Of a stretch of 64,000 bases of DNA, positions 50,933 through 59,395 are shown one piece after another. Every line of letters starts with the position of its first letter. The stretch's first letter is position 1. This stretch comes from Aeromonas lusitana (GTDB taxonomy: Bacteria > Pseudomonadota > Gammaproteobacteria > Enterobacterales > Aeromonadaceae). The stretch covers positions 177,186 through 241,185 of the forward strand of contig NZ_PGCP01000005.1 of NCBI RefSeq assembly GCF_002812985.1, in the 5' to 3' direction. Both the position numbers and the translations under genes were made by a program. The notes below the pieces were generated by a model, which was given only the letters and a program-made list of their open reading frames with translations, was not told where the DNA came from and did no database searches.

Positions 50933-51985
50933 TCAGGAGCGCTGGGGCACCCCTTTCTGGCCCTGGGAGCGGTTCGGCGCCATGCCGTTGGCCAGCAGTG
51001 TCTCTTCGACGCTGTCGTACTGGACCCCGATGCGATAGATGGCGCGCGCCTCCTTGCCGTTGGCCACCTCGCGGCCGAGCTCATGGGCGACCCGCACGCA
51101 CTGGCGGATCTGCTCCACCGAGCTCATGCGCTGGCCGTGCTGACCAATGATGGTGTCCTCGATACCGCAGCGCGGGTGCAGCCCCATGGACATGGCCATC
51201 ATGTTGAACGGCAGCACGTTCTTGAGCAGGGACTCGGCGGTCAGGGTGCAGCCATCCGGCGCACGGTGGACGAAGTTCATGAAGTTGAACGGATTGGGAC
51301 CATCGAAGCCGCCGCCGATGCCGATCCAGGTCAGGTTCAGCGGCCCCATGTAGACGCCCCTGCGCACCAGTCGCTCCAGGGTCTCCATGGCGTGCATGCC
51401 GGTCAGCTGGAAGTGGGGCTGGATGCCGTTGGCCATCAGGCGCTTCAGGTGCTCCGCCACCCAGGCCGGACCGGCCGGGACCGTCATCTCGCTGTAGGCA
51501 GCCTGGTAGGCCGGATGGGCCAGGGAGGTGCCTTCCAGGTATTCCGGGTAGAGCAGCTCCATGATGTTCATCTGGGTGGTGTTGATGGCGACCGTAACCT
51601 GATCCGGTTTCGGGGTCAGCTCAGCCAGCATGTGGCGGGTATCGTCGGAGAGCCACTTGGCCGCCTCCCCCTCCCCTTCCGGCGCGAAGGAGATGGAGCC
51701 GCCGACCTGGATGATCATGTCCGGCACCGCCTTGCGCACCCCGGCGATCAGCTCGTTGAACTTGGACAGCCGCTTGGAGCCGGTACCATCCAATTCACGC
51801 ACATGCAGGTGCAGCACGGTGGCGCCTGCCTCGTAGCACTCCACCGCCTTCTGGATCTGCTCCTCCATGGTCACAGGGATGTCCTCCGGGAAGTCCTCAG
51901 GCGCCCACTCAGGGCCATAGGGGGCGACCGTGATGACAACCTTTTCCATGTTTTCCGGGTGCAGGGAATCGTCAAAAAATTGCAT
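50933..51985 (-). CDS. BKACE (beta-keto acid cleavage enzyme, DUF849)
   Basis: 350-residue zinc enzyme that cleaves a beta-keto acid with acetyl-CoA to give acetoacetate plus a new CoA ester. The zinc ligands fit HLHVRE near residue 61 and the conserved late segment MGLHPRCGIEDTIIG; IQVGGSISFAPEGE and GIQPHFQLTGMH are also typical. The residues after LHPRCG differ from the carnitine-type VRVGLED, so the substrate class is uncertain. AAGGAGAGAAACAG precedes the ATG. The acetoacetate product matches the AtoDA transferase of the same operon. Confidence 0.87.
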   Translation of the reverse strand: MQFFDDSLHPENMEKVVITVAPYGPEWAPEDFPEDIPVTMEEQIQKAVECYEAGATVLHLHVRELDGTGSKRLSKFNELIAGVRKAVPDMIIQVGGSISFAPEGEGEAAKWLSDDTRHMLAELTPKPDQVTVAINTTQMNIMELLYPEYLEGTSLAHPAYQAAYSEMTVPAGPAWVAEHLKRLMANGIQPHFQLTGMHAMETLERLVRRGVYMGPLNLTWIGIGGGFDGPNPFNFMNFVHRAPDGCTLTAESLLKNVLPFNMMAMSMGLHPRCGIEDTIIGQHGQRMSSVEQIRQCVRVAHELGREVANGKEARAIYRIGVQYDSVEETLLANGMAPNRSQGQKGVPQRS

Positions 51986-52099
51986 CTGTTTCTCTCCTTG
52001 AGATGTGAAATGGCGCCCGGGCTATCCACGCGCCCGGGGCATTCGGTATGGGTTGGAACATGTTCACGGTCTGTCGCGAGAGGTCGTCAACAAGGTAAA

Positions 52100-52153
52100 G
52101 AGCAGCGCAGGAACCGGAGTGTGTAAGCACACATGAGGATTCCGAGCAGCGCA
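52100..52153. repeat. Palindromic repeat-like element between oxygenase and BKACE genes
   Basis: GAGCAGCGCA occurs as a direct repeat at 52100-52109 and 52144-52153. Between them GGAA...GTGTG-TAAG-CACAC...TTCC forms a hairpin. The layout resembles a REP-type intergenic element. A further short hairpin AGAAC/GTTCT lies beside the oxygenase stop. The whole 210-base gap is otherwise noncoding. Confidence 0.55.
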
Positions 52154-52196
52154 TGAGCCTTGATCACGGCCTCGTAGTAAGAACGTGGGCAAGTTC

Positions 52197-53045
52197 TTAG
52201 AAGGGCTTGTCGCCCATTATCCCGGCCCGCTCCATCTTGCGATGGCAGGGGGCATAATCCATGGCGGCATAGTGCTGGGTGCTGCGGTTGTCCCAGATGG
52301 CTATGCTTCCCGGCTGCCAGCGCCAGCGCACTTGGAACTCGGGGATATAGGCCTGGCTGATGAGGTAGCGCAGCAGATCGCTGCCCCCCATGCTGTAATC
52401 CTGGCCGACCCGCACATGGGCCGGGGTGTGGTAGTTGGTGAAGTGAGTGGCGAAGGCGTTGACGAACAGGATCTTCTCGTCCGTCTCCGGGTGGGTACGC
52501 ACCACAGGGTGCTCGGCATCCGGGAACTGGGCCTTCAGGGCGAGGCGCTTCTCGATGGGCATGGCGGCGCCAAAACTCGCCTCTATGCTGTGACGGGCAC
52601 GGAGCCCCGCGATCTTCTGTTTGATCTCTTCTGGCAACTGGGCATAGGCCACCGCCATATTGGCCCAGAGGGTGTCACCACCTACGGGCGGGCACTCCAC
52701 ACAGCGCAGCACGCAGCCCATGGGGGGTTGCTCGCGCCAGGTGGCATCCGTGTGCCAGGCGTTCTCGTAGCGATCGTTTGGCACCTCCGGCGACTTGTAA
52801 ATGCGCACCAGGCCGGGGTTGTCCGGATCGCTGCCCGCCACCGGGTGATCCTCCAGCTCGCCGAAGCGACGGGCGAAGGCCACGTGATCGGCCCGGCTGA
52901 TCTCCTGATTGCGCAGGAACAGCACCTTGTGCCTGAGCAGCTGGGCGCGGATCTCCGTAAACAGATCCCCGTCATGGACGGCATCCGCCAGGTTGACGCC
53001 AGACAGCTCGGCGCCGATATGGCAGGTCAGTTGTTCTACACGCAT
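52197..53045 (-). CDS. TauD/TfdA-family Fe(II)/2-oxoglutarate dioxygenase
   Basis: 282 residues of the jelly-roll oxygenase fold. The metal triad fits NAWHTDATW (H-x-D) and WDNRSTQHYAAMDY (distal His), with the 2-oxoglutarate-binding Arg in the final segment CHRKMERAGI. GAELSGVNLAD near the N-terminus is the standard TauD start. The start at 53045 has GGGAGAGAGAC upstream; an ATG 21 bases earlier is poorer. Family members hydroxylate taurine, alkylsulfates, 2,4-D or betaines. The operon partners argue for a substrate leading to a beta-keto acid. Confidence 0.87.
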   Translation of the reverse strand: MRVEQLTCHIGAELSGVNLADAVHDGDLFTEIRAQLLRHKVLFLRNQEISRADHVAFARRFGELEDHPVAGSDPDNPGLVRIYKSPEVPNDRYENAWHTDATWREQPPMGCVLRCVECPPVGGDTLWANMAVAYAQLPEEIKQKIAGLRARHSIEASFGAAMPIEKRLALKAQFPDAEHPVVRTHPETDEKILFVNAFATHFTNYHTPAHVRVGQDYSMGGSDLLRYLISQAYIPEFQVRWRWQPGSIAIWDNRSTQHYAAMDYAPCHRKMERAGIMGDKPF

Positions 53046-53116
53046 GTCTCTCTCCCTAGATGACAAGTCAGGCGACCGGACAAGTTCCCCGCCCCATGGG
53101 GCGGAGAGCTCGCACC

Positions 53117-54097
53117 CTAGATAACGAAGATGGAGGAGCCTGTGGTCTTGCGAGACTCCAGATCCCGGTGCGCCTGCGCCGCGTCCTGCAGCGCGTACTT
53201 CTGGTTGATCTCTATCTTGATCCGGCCGCTGGCCACGTGATCGAACAGCTCACCCGCCAGGGCGGCTTTCTCTGCGGGATCGGCGATGTAATCGGCGAGC
53301 GCCGGCCGGGTCAGGTAGAGGGAACCCTTCATGGCCAGCAACTGGGGGTTGAAGCCGTCGATGGGGCCAGAGGCGGTGCCGACGCAGACCATGAGGCCGC
53401 GGCGCTTGAGGGAATCGAGGGATCCCATGAAGGTGCTCTTGCCGACGCTGTCGAACACCACGTCGACCCCCGCCCCTTCGGTCAGGGTGCGCACCCGCTG
53501 GGCCACGTCCTCACGGCTGTAGTCGATGATGTAGTCGCAGCCGTGGGCCCGGGCGACTTCCCCCTTCGCCTCGCTCGAAACGGTACCGATCACCGTCAGT
53601 CCCAGCAGCTTGGCCCACTGGGCGACGATGAGACCCACACCACCGGCCGCCGCGTGCAGCAAGATGCTGTCACCGGGTTTGAAGTCGTGGATGCGGCGCA
53701 TCAGGTAGGCGGAGGTGAGGCCGCGCATGGTCATGGCGGCGGCGGTCTCGCAGGTGATGCTGTCCGGCAGCTTGATGAGGGGGGCGGCCGGGATCAGGCG
53801 CTCGGTCGAGTAGGCGCCCAGGGTATTGATAAAGCCGGTATAGGTGACGCGATCGCCGACGGCGACATGGGTCACCCCCTCGCCCACCGCTTCGACCACA
53901 CCGGCCGCCTCGACCCCCAGGCCATTGGGCAGCGGGATCGGGTAGGTACCGTTACGAAAATAGGTGTCGGCATAGTTGAGACCGACCGCGGCGTGGCGCA
54001 GACGCACCTGGCCAGGCCCGGGTTCCCCGACACAAATCTCTTCATAACGCAGGACCTCGGGGCCCCCGGTTTCATAAAAGCGTATGGCGTTGGCCAT
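53117..54097 (-). CDS. Quinone oxidoreductase / zinc-independent MDR (Qor-like)
   Basis: 326-residue NADPH-dependent medium-chain reductase. The QOR features are GLNYADTYFRNGTYPIPLPN, GVEAAGVVEAVGEGV, MTMRGLTSAYLM and the Rossmann loop LHAAAGGVGLIVAQWAK near residue 145-160; it lacks structural zinc cysteines. The start at 54097 has GGAG 7 bases upstream. It is the first gene of the long minus-strand operon. Upstream lie two candidate regulator sites (54155-54166 and 54169-54208). It may reduce an enone or aldehyde intermediate; the exact role is unknown. Confidence 0.87.
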   Translation of the reverse strand: MANAIRFYETGGPEVLRYEEICVGEPGPGQVRLRHAAVGLNYADTYFRNGTYPIPLPNGLGVEAAGVVEAVGEGVTHVAVGDRVTYTGFINTLGAYSTERLIPAAPLIKLPDSITCETAAAMTMRGLTSAYLMRRIHDFKPGDSILLHAAAGGVGLIVAQWAKLLGLTVIGTVSSEAKGEVARAHGCDYIIDYSREDVAQRVRTLTEGAGVDVVFDSVGKSTFMGSLDSLKRRGLMVCVGTASGPIDGFNPQLLAMKGSLYLTRPALADYIADPAEKAALAGELFDHVASGRIKIEINQKYALQDAAQAHRDLESRKTTGSSIFVI

Positions 54098-54154
54098 GGC
54101 TGTTCTCCAATCCATTCGTGAGTGAAAGTCTTCGTCCGGATTGAATCTAGGGGG

Positions 54155-54166
54155 TTACGTAAACGT
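54155..54166 (-). promoter_or_regulatory. ACGTAAACGT box upstream of qor
   Basis: TTACGTAAACGT lies 58 bases before the qor start. The same TAAACGT/ACGT pattern recurs before prpB at 54391-54409. It resembles, from memory, sites of the MerR-type regulator LiuR of acyl-CoA catabolism. Confidence 0.5.
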
Positions 54167-54168
54167 CC

Positions 54169-54208
54169 GCTTTGCATCGGGCGACAGCCACTTTTCATCT
54201 CATGACAG
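54169..54208 (-). promoter_or_regulatory. 40-bp conserved element, copy 2 (qor operon)
   Basis: Same element as 45577-45616 (32/40 identical, same orientation relative to its minus-strand operon). It lies 72 bases before the qor start, a promoter-proximal position. Confidence 0.65.
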
Positions 54209-54390
54209 TCCTTTCGAATCCGTTGAAGCCCGGTAGTGAAGAGGACAGAATCCCCCTGAACCCCCATGGCGACGGCGCCATGACCAAGTCTTGCCTGGAG
54301 ATGAAGAGCCTATCTGCTTGACTTAACAGAGGTTATTGCAATGCCGCTGAAGGCGGCGCCCCAAGGGCTCAGCCTTCGACCTAAGCCGCA

Positions 54391-54409
54391 TTGACGTTAA
54401 CGTAAACGT
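54391..54409 (+). promoter_or_regulatory. ACGTTAACGT palindrome upstream of prpB
   Basis: TTGACGTTAACGTAAACGT includes the perfect palindrome ACGTTAACGT (54394-54403). It lies 54 bases before the prpB start and shares ACGTAAACGT with the qor upstream site, suggesting one regulator for both divergent operons. Confidence 0.55.
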
Positions 54410-54462
54410 GGTGTCAGATAGTGCTATCCGCAGCAGACAAGAAGCCCATGAAAGGAGTCACA

Positions 54463-55347
54463 ATGTCCAAGCTATCCCCCTCGGCCGGTACCCGTTTTCG
54501 CAGTGCCCTGGCCAATGAGAAACCTCTGCAGATCGTCGGTACCATCAATGCCTACATGGCGCTGATGGCCGAGCGCAGCGGTTTCAAGGCCCTCTATCTG
54601 TCCGGTGCCGGGGTGGCCAATGCCTCCTTCGGCCTGCCGGATCTGGGCATGACCTCCATGAATGACGTGCTGATCGATGCCGAGCGCATCACGGCCGCCA
54701 CCCAGGTTCCCCTGCTGGTGGACATAGACACAGGCTGGGGCGGCGCCTTCAACATCGCCCGCACTGTCCGTGCCTTCGAGCGCGGCGGCGTGGCCGCCGT
54801 TCACATGGAAGATCAGGTCGCCCAGAAGCGCTGCGGTCACAGACCGAACAAGGCGGTCGTCTCCATCGCCGAGATGGTGGACAGGATCAAGGCCGCGGTG
54901 GATGCCCGCCAGGACGAGAGCTTCGTCATCATGGCCCGCACCGACGCCCTGGCGGTGGAAGGATTGGGCTCGGCCCTCGAGCGCGCCGCCGCCTACGTGG
55001 AAGCGGGCGCCGACATGATCTTCGCCGAGGCGGTCACCGAGCTGGACCAGTACGATCGCTTCAAGCAGGTTGTCGGGGTGCCCATCCTGGCCAACATGAC
55101 CGAATTTGGTAAAACCGAGCTGTTTGACAAGGAGGCGCTGGCCGCCCACGGCGTCGACATGGTGCTCTACCCCTTGAGCGCTGCCCGCGCCGCCAATCAG
55201 GCCGCCCTCAATGTCTATCAGCAGCTGCGCCGCGATGGCCACCAGCGCGCCGTGGTCGACACCATGCAGACCCGGGAGTCCCTCTATGACTTCCTCGATT
55301 ATCACCACTACGAGCAGACTCTGGACAGACTGTTCACCAAGGAATAA
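54463..55347 (+). CDS. prpB: 2-methylisocitrate lyase
   Basis: 294-residue TIM-barrel lyase of the methylcitrate cycle, splitting 2-methylisocitrate into pyruvate and succinate. Landmarks are [19 protein letters not shown], the Mg-binding [13 protein letters not shown], the active loop [13 protein letters not shown] with catalytic Cys (KRCGH), and [14 protein letters not shown]. The start at 54463 has AAAGGAG 6 bases upstream. It is the first gene of prpB-prpC-acnD-prpF. No PrpR lies beside it. Confidence 0.95.
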   Translation: MSKLSPSAGTRFRSALANEKPLQIVGTINAYMALMAERSGFKALYLSGAGVANASFGLPDLGMTSMNDVLIDAERITAATQVPLLVDIDTGWGGAFNIARTVRAFERGGVAAVHMEDQVAQKRCGHRPNKAVVSIAEMVDRIKAAVDARQDESFVIMARTDALAVEGLGSALERAAAYVEAGADMIFAEAVTELDQYDRFKQVVGVPILANMTEFGKTELFDKEALAAHGVDMVLYPLSAARAANQAALNVYQQLRRDGHQRAVVDTMQTRESLYDFLDYHHYEQTLDRLFTKE

Positions 55348-55411
55348 GCCCGCGACCAGCCGCCTCATGCTGGCGGCTGGCGCTTCAACGGACTGAATGA
55401 GGAAACATGTG

Positions 55412-56572
55412 ATGAGCGCCATTCCCGAAACGACCACCGGCTTCAAGCCCAAGAAATCCGTCGCCCTCTCCGGCACCGCCGCCGGCAACACGGCTCTGTG
55501 TACCGTGGGCCTCTCCGGCAACGATCTGCACTACCGTGGCTACGACATCCTGGATGTCGCCACCAGCTGCGAATTCGAAGAGATCGCCCACCTGCTGGTG
55601 CACGGGCATCTTCCCAATGTGGCGGAGCTCGCCGCCTACAAGGCCAAACTCAAGGCCCTGCGCGGCCTGCCCACCGGGGTCAAGACAGCCCTGGAGCAGC
55701 TGCCCCCGAGCGCCCATCCCATGGACGTAATGCGCACCGCCGTCTCCGTGCTGGGTTGCCTCTCCCCCGAGAAGGACGACCACAACCACCCGGGCGCCCG
55801 CGACATCGCCGACAAGCTGATGGCCTGCCTGGGGTCCGTGCTGCTCTACTGGTACCACTTCAGCCACAACGGCAAGCGCATTCATGTCGAGACCGACGAC
55901 GACTCCATCGGCGGCCACTTCCTGCACCTGCTGCACGGGCACAAGCCCCGCGCCTCCTGGGTGCGCGCCATGCACACCTCCCTCATCCTCTATGCCGAGC
56001 ATGAGTTCAACGCCTCCACCTTCACCGGCCGCGTCATCGCCGGCACCGGCTCCGATATGTACTCCTGCATCACGGGGGCCATCGGCGCCCTGCGCGGACC
56101 CAAGCACGGCGGCGCCAACGAGGTGGCGTTCGAGATCCAGAAACGCTACGACAATCCGGATGACGCCGAGGCCGACATCCGCGCCCGGGTCGAGAAGAAG
56201 GAAGTGGTCATCGGCTTCGGCCACCCCGTCTACACAGTCTCCGACCCGCGCAACCACGTGATCAAGCAGGTGGCGAGTGATCTCAGCCAGGAGCAGCACA
56301 ACACCAAGATGTTCGACATAGCCGCGCGCCTCGAAGCCGTGATGTGGGACGCCAAGAAGATGTTCCCGAACCTCGACTGGTTCAGCGCTGTCAGCTACCA
56401 CATGATGGGGGTGCCCACCGCCATGTTCACCCCGCTGTTCGTCATCGCCCGCACCTCCGGCTGGTCCGCCCATGTCATCGAGCAGCGCATCGACGGCAAG
56501 ATCATCCGCCCGAGCGCCAACTACGTCGGCCCGGAAGATCTCAAGTTCGTGCCGCTCAAGGAGCGCCCATGA
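55412..56572 (+). CDS. prpC: 2-methylcitrate synthase
   Basis: 386-residue citrate-synthase-fold enzyme condensing propionyl-CoA and oxaloacetate. Active-site His and Asp regions are [21 protein letters not shown] (catalytic His), [12 protein letters not shown] and [29 protein letters not shown] near the N-terminus is typical of PrpC. The start at 55412 follows AGGA by about 10 bases; the ATG 15 bases earlier lacks a site. Its TGA overlaps the ATG of a 25-codon micro-ORF, which couples it to acnD. Confidence 0.94.
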   Translation: MSAIPETTTGFKPKKSVALSGTAAGNTALCTVGLSGNDLHYRGYDILDVATSCEFEEIAHLLVHGHLPNVAELAAYKAKLKALRGLPTGVKTALEQLPPSAHPMDVMRTAVSVLGCLSPEKDDHNHPGARDIADKLMACLGSVLLYWYHFSHNGKRIHVETDDDSIGGHFLHLLHGHKPRASWVRAMHTSLILYAEHEFNASTFTGRVIAGTGSDMYSCITGAIGALRGPKHGGANEVAFEIQKRYDNPDDAEADIRARVEKKEVVIGFGHPVYTVSDPRNHVIKQVASDLSQEQHNTKMFDIAARLEAVMWDAKKMFPNLDWFSAVSYHMMGVPTAMFTPLFVIARTSGWSAHVIEQRIDGKIIRPSANYVGPEDLKFVPLKERP

Positions 56573-56646
56573 GCCACGTCAACAGCCAATACCGCCTGCC
56601 CTACACCTCCCGCGTGCATGCCGAGAAGAATCAGGAGCGCAAGTGA
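56569..56646 (+). CDS. 25-codon micro-ORF between prpC and acnD duplicating the acnD start
   Basis: The ATG overlaps the prpC stop (ATGA) and its own TGA overlaps the acnD ATG (TGATG). It encodes [19 protein letters not shown] then KNQERK. NxQYR and [10 protein letters not shown] both occur in the first 40 residues of AcnD. The DNA 56595-56644 matches acnD 56748-56794 closely (31 of the first 32 bases). It also supplies the AGGAG ribosome site of acnD. It looks like an internally deleted duplicate of the acnD 5' end; a peptide product is unproven. Confidence 0.55.
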   Translation: MSHVNSQYRLPYTSRVHAEKNQERK

Positions 56647-59264
56647 TGATAAACACTCAGTATCGCAAGCCCCTGCCCGGCACTTCGCTTGACTACTTCG
56701 ATGCCAGGGCGGCGGTCGACGCCATCGCGCCCGGCGCTTGGGACAGGCTGCCCTACACCTCCCGCGTCCATGCCGAGAACCTGGTGCGCAAGTGCGATCC
56801 GGTCATCCTCACCGAGTGCCTGAGCCAGATCGCCCTGAACAAGCGTGATCGCGACTTCCCCTGGTTCCCGGCCCGGGTGGTCTGCCACGACATCCTGGGC
56901 CAGACCGCCCTGGTGGACTTGGCGGGCCTGCGCGATGCCATCGCCGATCAGGGGGGGGATCCCGCCCAGGTCAATCCTGTGGTGCCGGTGCAGCTTATCG
57001 TCGATCACTCCTTGGCCGTGGAGTGTGGCGGTTTCGATCCCCAGGCGTTCGAGAAGAACCGCGCCATCGAGGATCGCCGCAACGAGGATCGCTTCCACTT
57101 CATCAACTGGACCAAGCAGGCGTTCAAGAATATCGAGGTGATCCCGCCCGGCAACGGCATCATGCACCAGATCAACCTGGAGAAGATGTCCCCCGTCATT
57201 CACGCCGATCGTGGTCTCGCCTACCCGGACACCTGCGTCGGCACCGACAGCCACACCCCCCACGTTGACGCCCTCGGCGTCATAGCGGTCGGGGTGGGCG
57301 GATTGGAAGCCGAGAACGTCATGCTGGGCCGCGCCTCCTGGATGCGGCTGCCGGAGATCGTCGGCGTCGAGCTCAGTGGCAAGCCGCAGCCCGGCATCAC
57401 GGCCACCGATGTGGTGCTATCCCTCACCGAGTTCCTGCGCCAGCAGAAGGTGGTCGGCGCCTATCTGGAGTTCCGTGGGGAGGGCGCCGCCGCCCTGACC
57501 CTGGGCGATCGCGCCACCATCTCCAACATGGCGCCGGAATACGGCGCCACCGCGGCCATGTTCTTCATCGACGACCAGACCCTCGACTACCTCAAACTCA
57601 CCGGCCGCGACGACAGCCAAGTTAAACTGGTGGAGACCTATGCCAGGGAAGCCGGCCTCTGGGCCGATGCTCTGGCGAGCGCCCAGTACGAGCGCGTGCT
57701 GCACTTCGATTTGTCGACCGTGGTACGCACCCTGGCCGGCCCCTCCAACCCCCATCGCCGCCTGCCGGTCTCCGCCCTGGCGGAGCGCGGTATCGCGGTG
57801 GATCTGGACAAGGCCCGCACCCAGGAGGCCGACGGCCTGCTGCCCGATGGGGCCGTCATCATCGCCGCCATCACCAGTTGCACCAACACCAGCAACCCGC
57901 GTAACGTGATTGCCGCAGGCCTCTTGGCCCGTAACGCCAACAGGCTCGGTCTGGTGCGCAAACCCTGGGTCAAGTCGTCCCTCGCGCCCGGCTCCAAGAC
58001 AGTCGCCCTCTACTTGAAAGAGGCAGGATTGGACGAGGAGCTGGAGCGACTCGGTTTTGGCGTGGTGGCCTTCGCCTGCACCACCTGCAACGGCATGTCC
58101 GGCGCCCTGGATCCCGCCATCCAGCAGGAGATCATCAACCGGGATCTGTATGCCACGGCAGTGCTGTCGGGCAACCGCAACTTCGACGGCCGCATCCACC
58201 CCTATGCCAAGCAGGCCTTCCTCGCCTCCCCGCCCCTGGTGGTGGCCTACGCCATCGCCGGCACCATCCGTTTCGACATCGAGAAGGATGTGCTGGGTGT
58301 GGTGAACGGCAAGGAAGTGCGCCTCAAAGACATCTGGCCGAGCGACGAGGAGATCGACGCCGTGGTCAAGTCCTCGGTCAAGCCGTCCCAGTTCCGCCAG
58401 GTCTATATCCCCATGTTCACCATAGAGGAGGACTTGGGTCCCAAGGTGGCGCCCCTGTATGACTGGCGCCCCCAGAGCACCTATATCCGCCGCCCACCCT
58501 ACTGGGAGGGAGCCCTGGCGGGCGAGCGCACCCTGCGCGGCATGCGGCCGCTGGCTGTGCTGCCGGACAACATCACCACAGATCATCTGTCGCCGTCCAA
58601 CGCCATCATGCGCAGCAGCGCGGCGGGGGAATATCTGCACAAGATGGGCCTGCCGGAGGAGGACTTCAACTCCTACGCCACCCACCGCGGCGATCACCTG
58701 ACCGCCCAGCGCGCCACCTTCGCCAACCCCCAGCTGGTGAACGAGATGGCGGTAGTGAACGGCGCCGTGAAGAAGGGGTCGCTCGCCCGCGTCGAGCCGG
58801 AAGGCCGGGTGATGCGGATGTGGGAAGCCATCGAAACCTACATGGAGCGCAAGCAGCCGCTGATCATCGTCGCCGGCGCCGATTACGGGCAAGGGTCTTC
58901 CCGGGACTGGGCGGCCAAGGGGGTACGGCTGGCGGGGGTAGAGGTGATAGCGGCGGAAGGTTTCGAGCGCATTCACCGCACCAACCTCATCGGCATGGGG
59001 GTACTGCCCCTGGAGTTCAAGCCTGGCACCACTCGCCTGACCCTTGGTCTGGATGGTACCGAGACCTATGACGTGGTGGGGGAGCGCAAGCCGCGCGCCG
59101 ATCTCTCGCTGGTCATTCGCCGCCGCAGCGGCGAGGTGGTCGAGGTCCCCATGACCTGTCGCCTAGATACCGCCGAGGAGGTCTCTGTCTACGAGGCGGG
59201 CGGCGTGCTGCAACGCTTCGCCCAGGACTTCCTGGAGTCGACGGCCCACAAGGCCGCCAGCTAA
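56646..59264 (+). CDS. acnD: Fe-S-dependent 2-methylcitrate dehydratase
   Basis: 872-residue aconitase-family enzyme that dehydrates 2-methylcitrate in bacteria lacking PrpD. The [4Fe-4S] cysteines lie in AITSCTNTSNPRNV and FACTTCNGMSGALDP; GTDSHTPHVDALGV, ILPD-type swivel entry PLAVLPDNITTDHLSP and ADYGQGSSRDWAAKGV are also present. The start at 56646 has AGGAG 9 bases upstream and overlaps the micro-ORF stop. Together with PrpF it replaces PrpD. An intergenic repeat separates it from prpF. Confidence 0.95.
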   Translation: MINTQYRKPLPGTSLDYFDARAAVDAIAPGAWDRLPYTSRVHAENLVRKCDPVILTECLSQIALNKRDRDFPWFPARVVCHDILGQTALVDLAGLRDAIADQGGDPAQVNPVVPVQLIVDHSLAVECGGFDPQAFEKNRAIEDRRNEDRFHFINWTKQAFKNIEVIPPGNGIMHQINLEKMSPVIHADRGLAYPDTCVGTDSHTPHVDALGVIAVGVGGLEAENVMLGRASWMRLPEIVGVELSGKPQPGITATDVVLSLTEFLRQQKVVGAYLEFRGEGAAALTLGDRATISNMAPEYGATAAMFFIDDQTLDYLKLTGRDDSQVKLVETYAREAGLWADALASAQYERVLHFDLSTVVRTLAGPSNPHRRLPVSALAERGIAVDLDKARTQEADGLLPDGAVIIAAITSCTNTSNPRNVIAAGLLARNANRLGLVRKPWVKSSLAPGSKTVALYLKEAGLDEELERLGFGVVAFACTTCNGMSGALDPAIQQEIINRDLYATAVLSGNRNFDGRIHPYAKQAFLASPPLVVAYAIAGTIRFDIEKDVLGVVNGKEVRLKDIWPSDEEIDAVVKSSVKPSQFRQVYIPMFTIEEDLGPKVAPLYDWRPQSTYIRRPPYWEGALAGERTLRGMRPLAVLPDNITTDHLSPSNAIMRSSAAGEYLHKMGLPEEDFNSYATHRGDHLTAQRATFANPQLVNEMAVVNGAVKKGSLARVEPEGRVMRMWEAIETYMERKQPLIIVAGADYGQGSSRDWAAKGVRLAGVEVIAAEGFERIHRTNLIGMGVLPLEFKPGTTRLTLGLDGTETYDVVGERKPRADLSLVIRRRSGEVVEVPMTCRLDTAEEVSVYEAGGVLQRFAQDFLESTAHKAAS

Positions 59265-59278
59265 TATCGGGCCAGGTT

Positions 59279-59369
59279 CCTCTTCCTCTGGCAGAGGGTT
59301 GGGTGAGGGAAAATAGGTCTCCCTCATCCGACTCCCCCTTTCAGGCACCTTCTCCCCAAAAGAGAAGGC
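59279..59369. repeat. Inverted intergenic repeat between acnD and prpF
   Basis: Two imperfect inverted copies of a CCCTCA(C/T)CC...CCTTCTCCC...GAGAAGG-type sequence flank a roughly 10-base centre (GAGGGAAAATAGGTCTCCCTC). Similar sequences are common intergenic repeats in proteobacteria as I remember. It could form a long mRNA hairpin and lower prpF expression relative to acnD. Confidence 0.6.
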
Positions 59370-59395
59370 GCATCACCCTTTTTTGGATAATTTCT

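Noticed and set aside
54169..54208. Sigma-54 promoter within the 40-bp element before qor
   Set aside because: On the minus strand TGGC and TGCA are present, but the GG-to-GC spacing is 12 rather than 10 bases, and the second copy lacks the -12 GC.
57417..58976. 519-codon open frame antisense to acnD
   Set aside because: Antisense shadow; acnD carries complete catalytic and cluster motifs.
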